From: Rhodospirillales bacterium
Lineage (GTDB): Bacteria > Pseudomonadota > Alphaproteobacteria > Acetobacterales > Acetobacteraceae
Assembly (NCBI GenBank): GCA_903644035.1
Contig: CAHJXG010000246.1
Span: forward strand, 1 to 7,224
Direction: 5' to 3'
DNA length: 7,224 nt
The notes beneath the pieces are model-generated. The model ran no database searches and was not told the DNA's origin. It saw nothing but the letters and a program-made list of their open reading frames with translations. The translations under genes and the position numbers were made by a program. Below, piece by piece: positions 6,715 to 7,224 of the stretch (its first letter is position 1; every line of letters starts with the position of its first letter).

Positions 6715-7224
6715 CAAGCCGTGATGTCGACGCCAGCCCGGCGGGAGACCGCGGGGCCGGAGAGGGGTTCGCCCAGGGAGGGCGCGGGTCCGTGCGCGGC
6801 GAAGCGGCCGGAATGCGGCTGTCCCGGCCGCTGCTGTCCATGTCCCTGGTCGGCATTGGACTGCGCCGCCGCCGGGCCGGGTGCCGTGGCATCGGGCGGC
6901 GCCAGGTGGAATTGCAGCGTGCGCTCCGTGGACGGCACCCCGGCGAGGTCCAGCGCCCGGTGGAGCTGCGGCTGGTCGCGCAGCAGCAGCAGCAGCGTGT
7001 CCGGTTTCTCGACCTTGAGGTCCACCCGTGCGCTGCCATCCGGCAGGCGCTCGATGTGCACCTGCACGCGGCCGAGATCGAGCGGGTCAAGCCGGATCGT
7101 CATATGCTGCGGCGCGCCGGGACGGCCCGCGCTCGCGGCGAAGCTGGCCAGGACCGGACCGACCTGGACGGCGGCGGACGAGGGGGCCGGCTCGGGGGCG
7201 GCCGAGGGGCGTGGGGCCTGGGAG
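6714..7224 (-). CDS. fliK: FliK-like flagellar hook-length control protein (C-terminal 169 residues; 5' end outside window)
   Basis: FliK measures hook length and switches export specificity from hook to filament proteins by contacting FlhB. Only the end is visible; the frame is open to the right edge with no start inside the window. After a Pro/Ala/Ser-rich stretch comes the Flg_hook domain core: QHMTIRLDPLDLGRVQVHIE carries the conserved pattern L-x-P-x-x-LG-x-V-x-V, followed by a charged segment and LLLLLRDQPQLHRALDLAGV, typical of the domain end. A further 60 or so residues rich in Pro, Gly, Ala, Gln and His follow. The internal ATG at 7103 falls inside the conserved domain and is not a plausible start. 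Placement directly before flgD agrees with the assignment. The low conservation of FliK outside this domain means the N-terminal part is needed to confirm it. Confidence 0.9.
   Translation of the reverse strand, partial: SQAPRPSAAPEPAPSSAAVQVGPVLASFAASAGRPGAPQHMTIRLDPLDLGRVQVHIERLPDGSARVDLKVEKPDTLLLLLRDQPQLHRALDLAGVPSTERTLQFHLAPPDATAPGPAAAQSNADQGHGQQRPGQPHSGRFAAHGPAPSLGEPLSGPAVSRRAGVDITA

Overview
This is a high-GC window from a flagellar gene cluster, and every gene I can support lies on the minus strand. The alphaproteobacterial, FlbD-type regulator between fliN and flhA, and the FliG variant with MFTF in place of the usual MFVF, point to an alphaproteobacterium. The very high GC would fit a Rhodospirillales/Acetobacteraceae-like lineage, but that is inference from gene order and protein character, not from a search.

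Layout in the direction of transcription (right to left): the 3' end of fliK (hook-length control; 5' end outside the window), flgD (hook cap), a 109-base gap holding a 25-base perfect inverted repeat, then a tightly packed run fliF, fliG, fliH, fliN, flbD-like regulator and flhA (flhA runs off the left edge). Junctions in the second run are overlaps of 1 to 11 bases, direct abutment, or gaps of 4 to 5 bases, so it reads as one operon starting just upstream of fliF.

The genes fit together as an early and middle set for flagellar assembly. FliF builds the MS ring, FliG and FliN build the rotor/switch complex on it, FliH is the stator of the export ATPase and FlhA is the main export-gate protein. 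FlgD and FliK act later in hook assembly. The sigma-54 activator in the middle is the likely regulator that couples this set to later flagellar genes.

I see no mobile element, RNA gene, CRISPR array or unknown accessory system. The points most worth a second look are the inverted repeat in front of fliF, which could be a terminator for flgD, an operator, or both; the degenerate receiver domain and GAFSGA loop of the regulator; and the uneven strength of ribosome binding sites along the operon.
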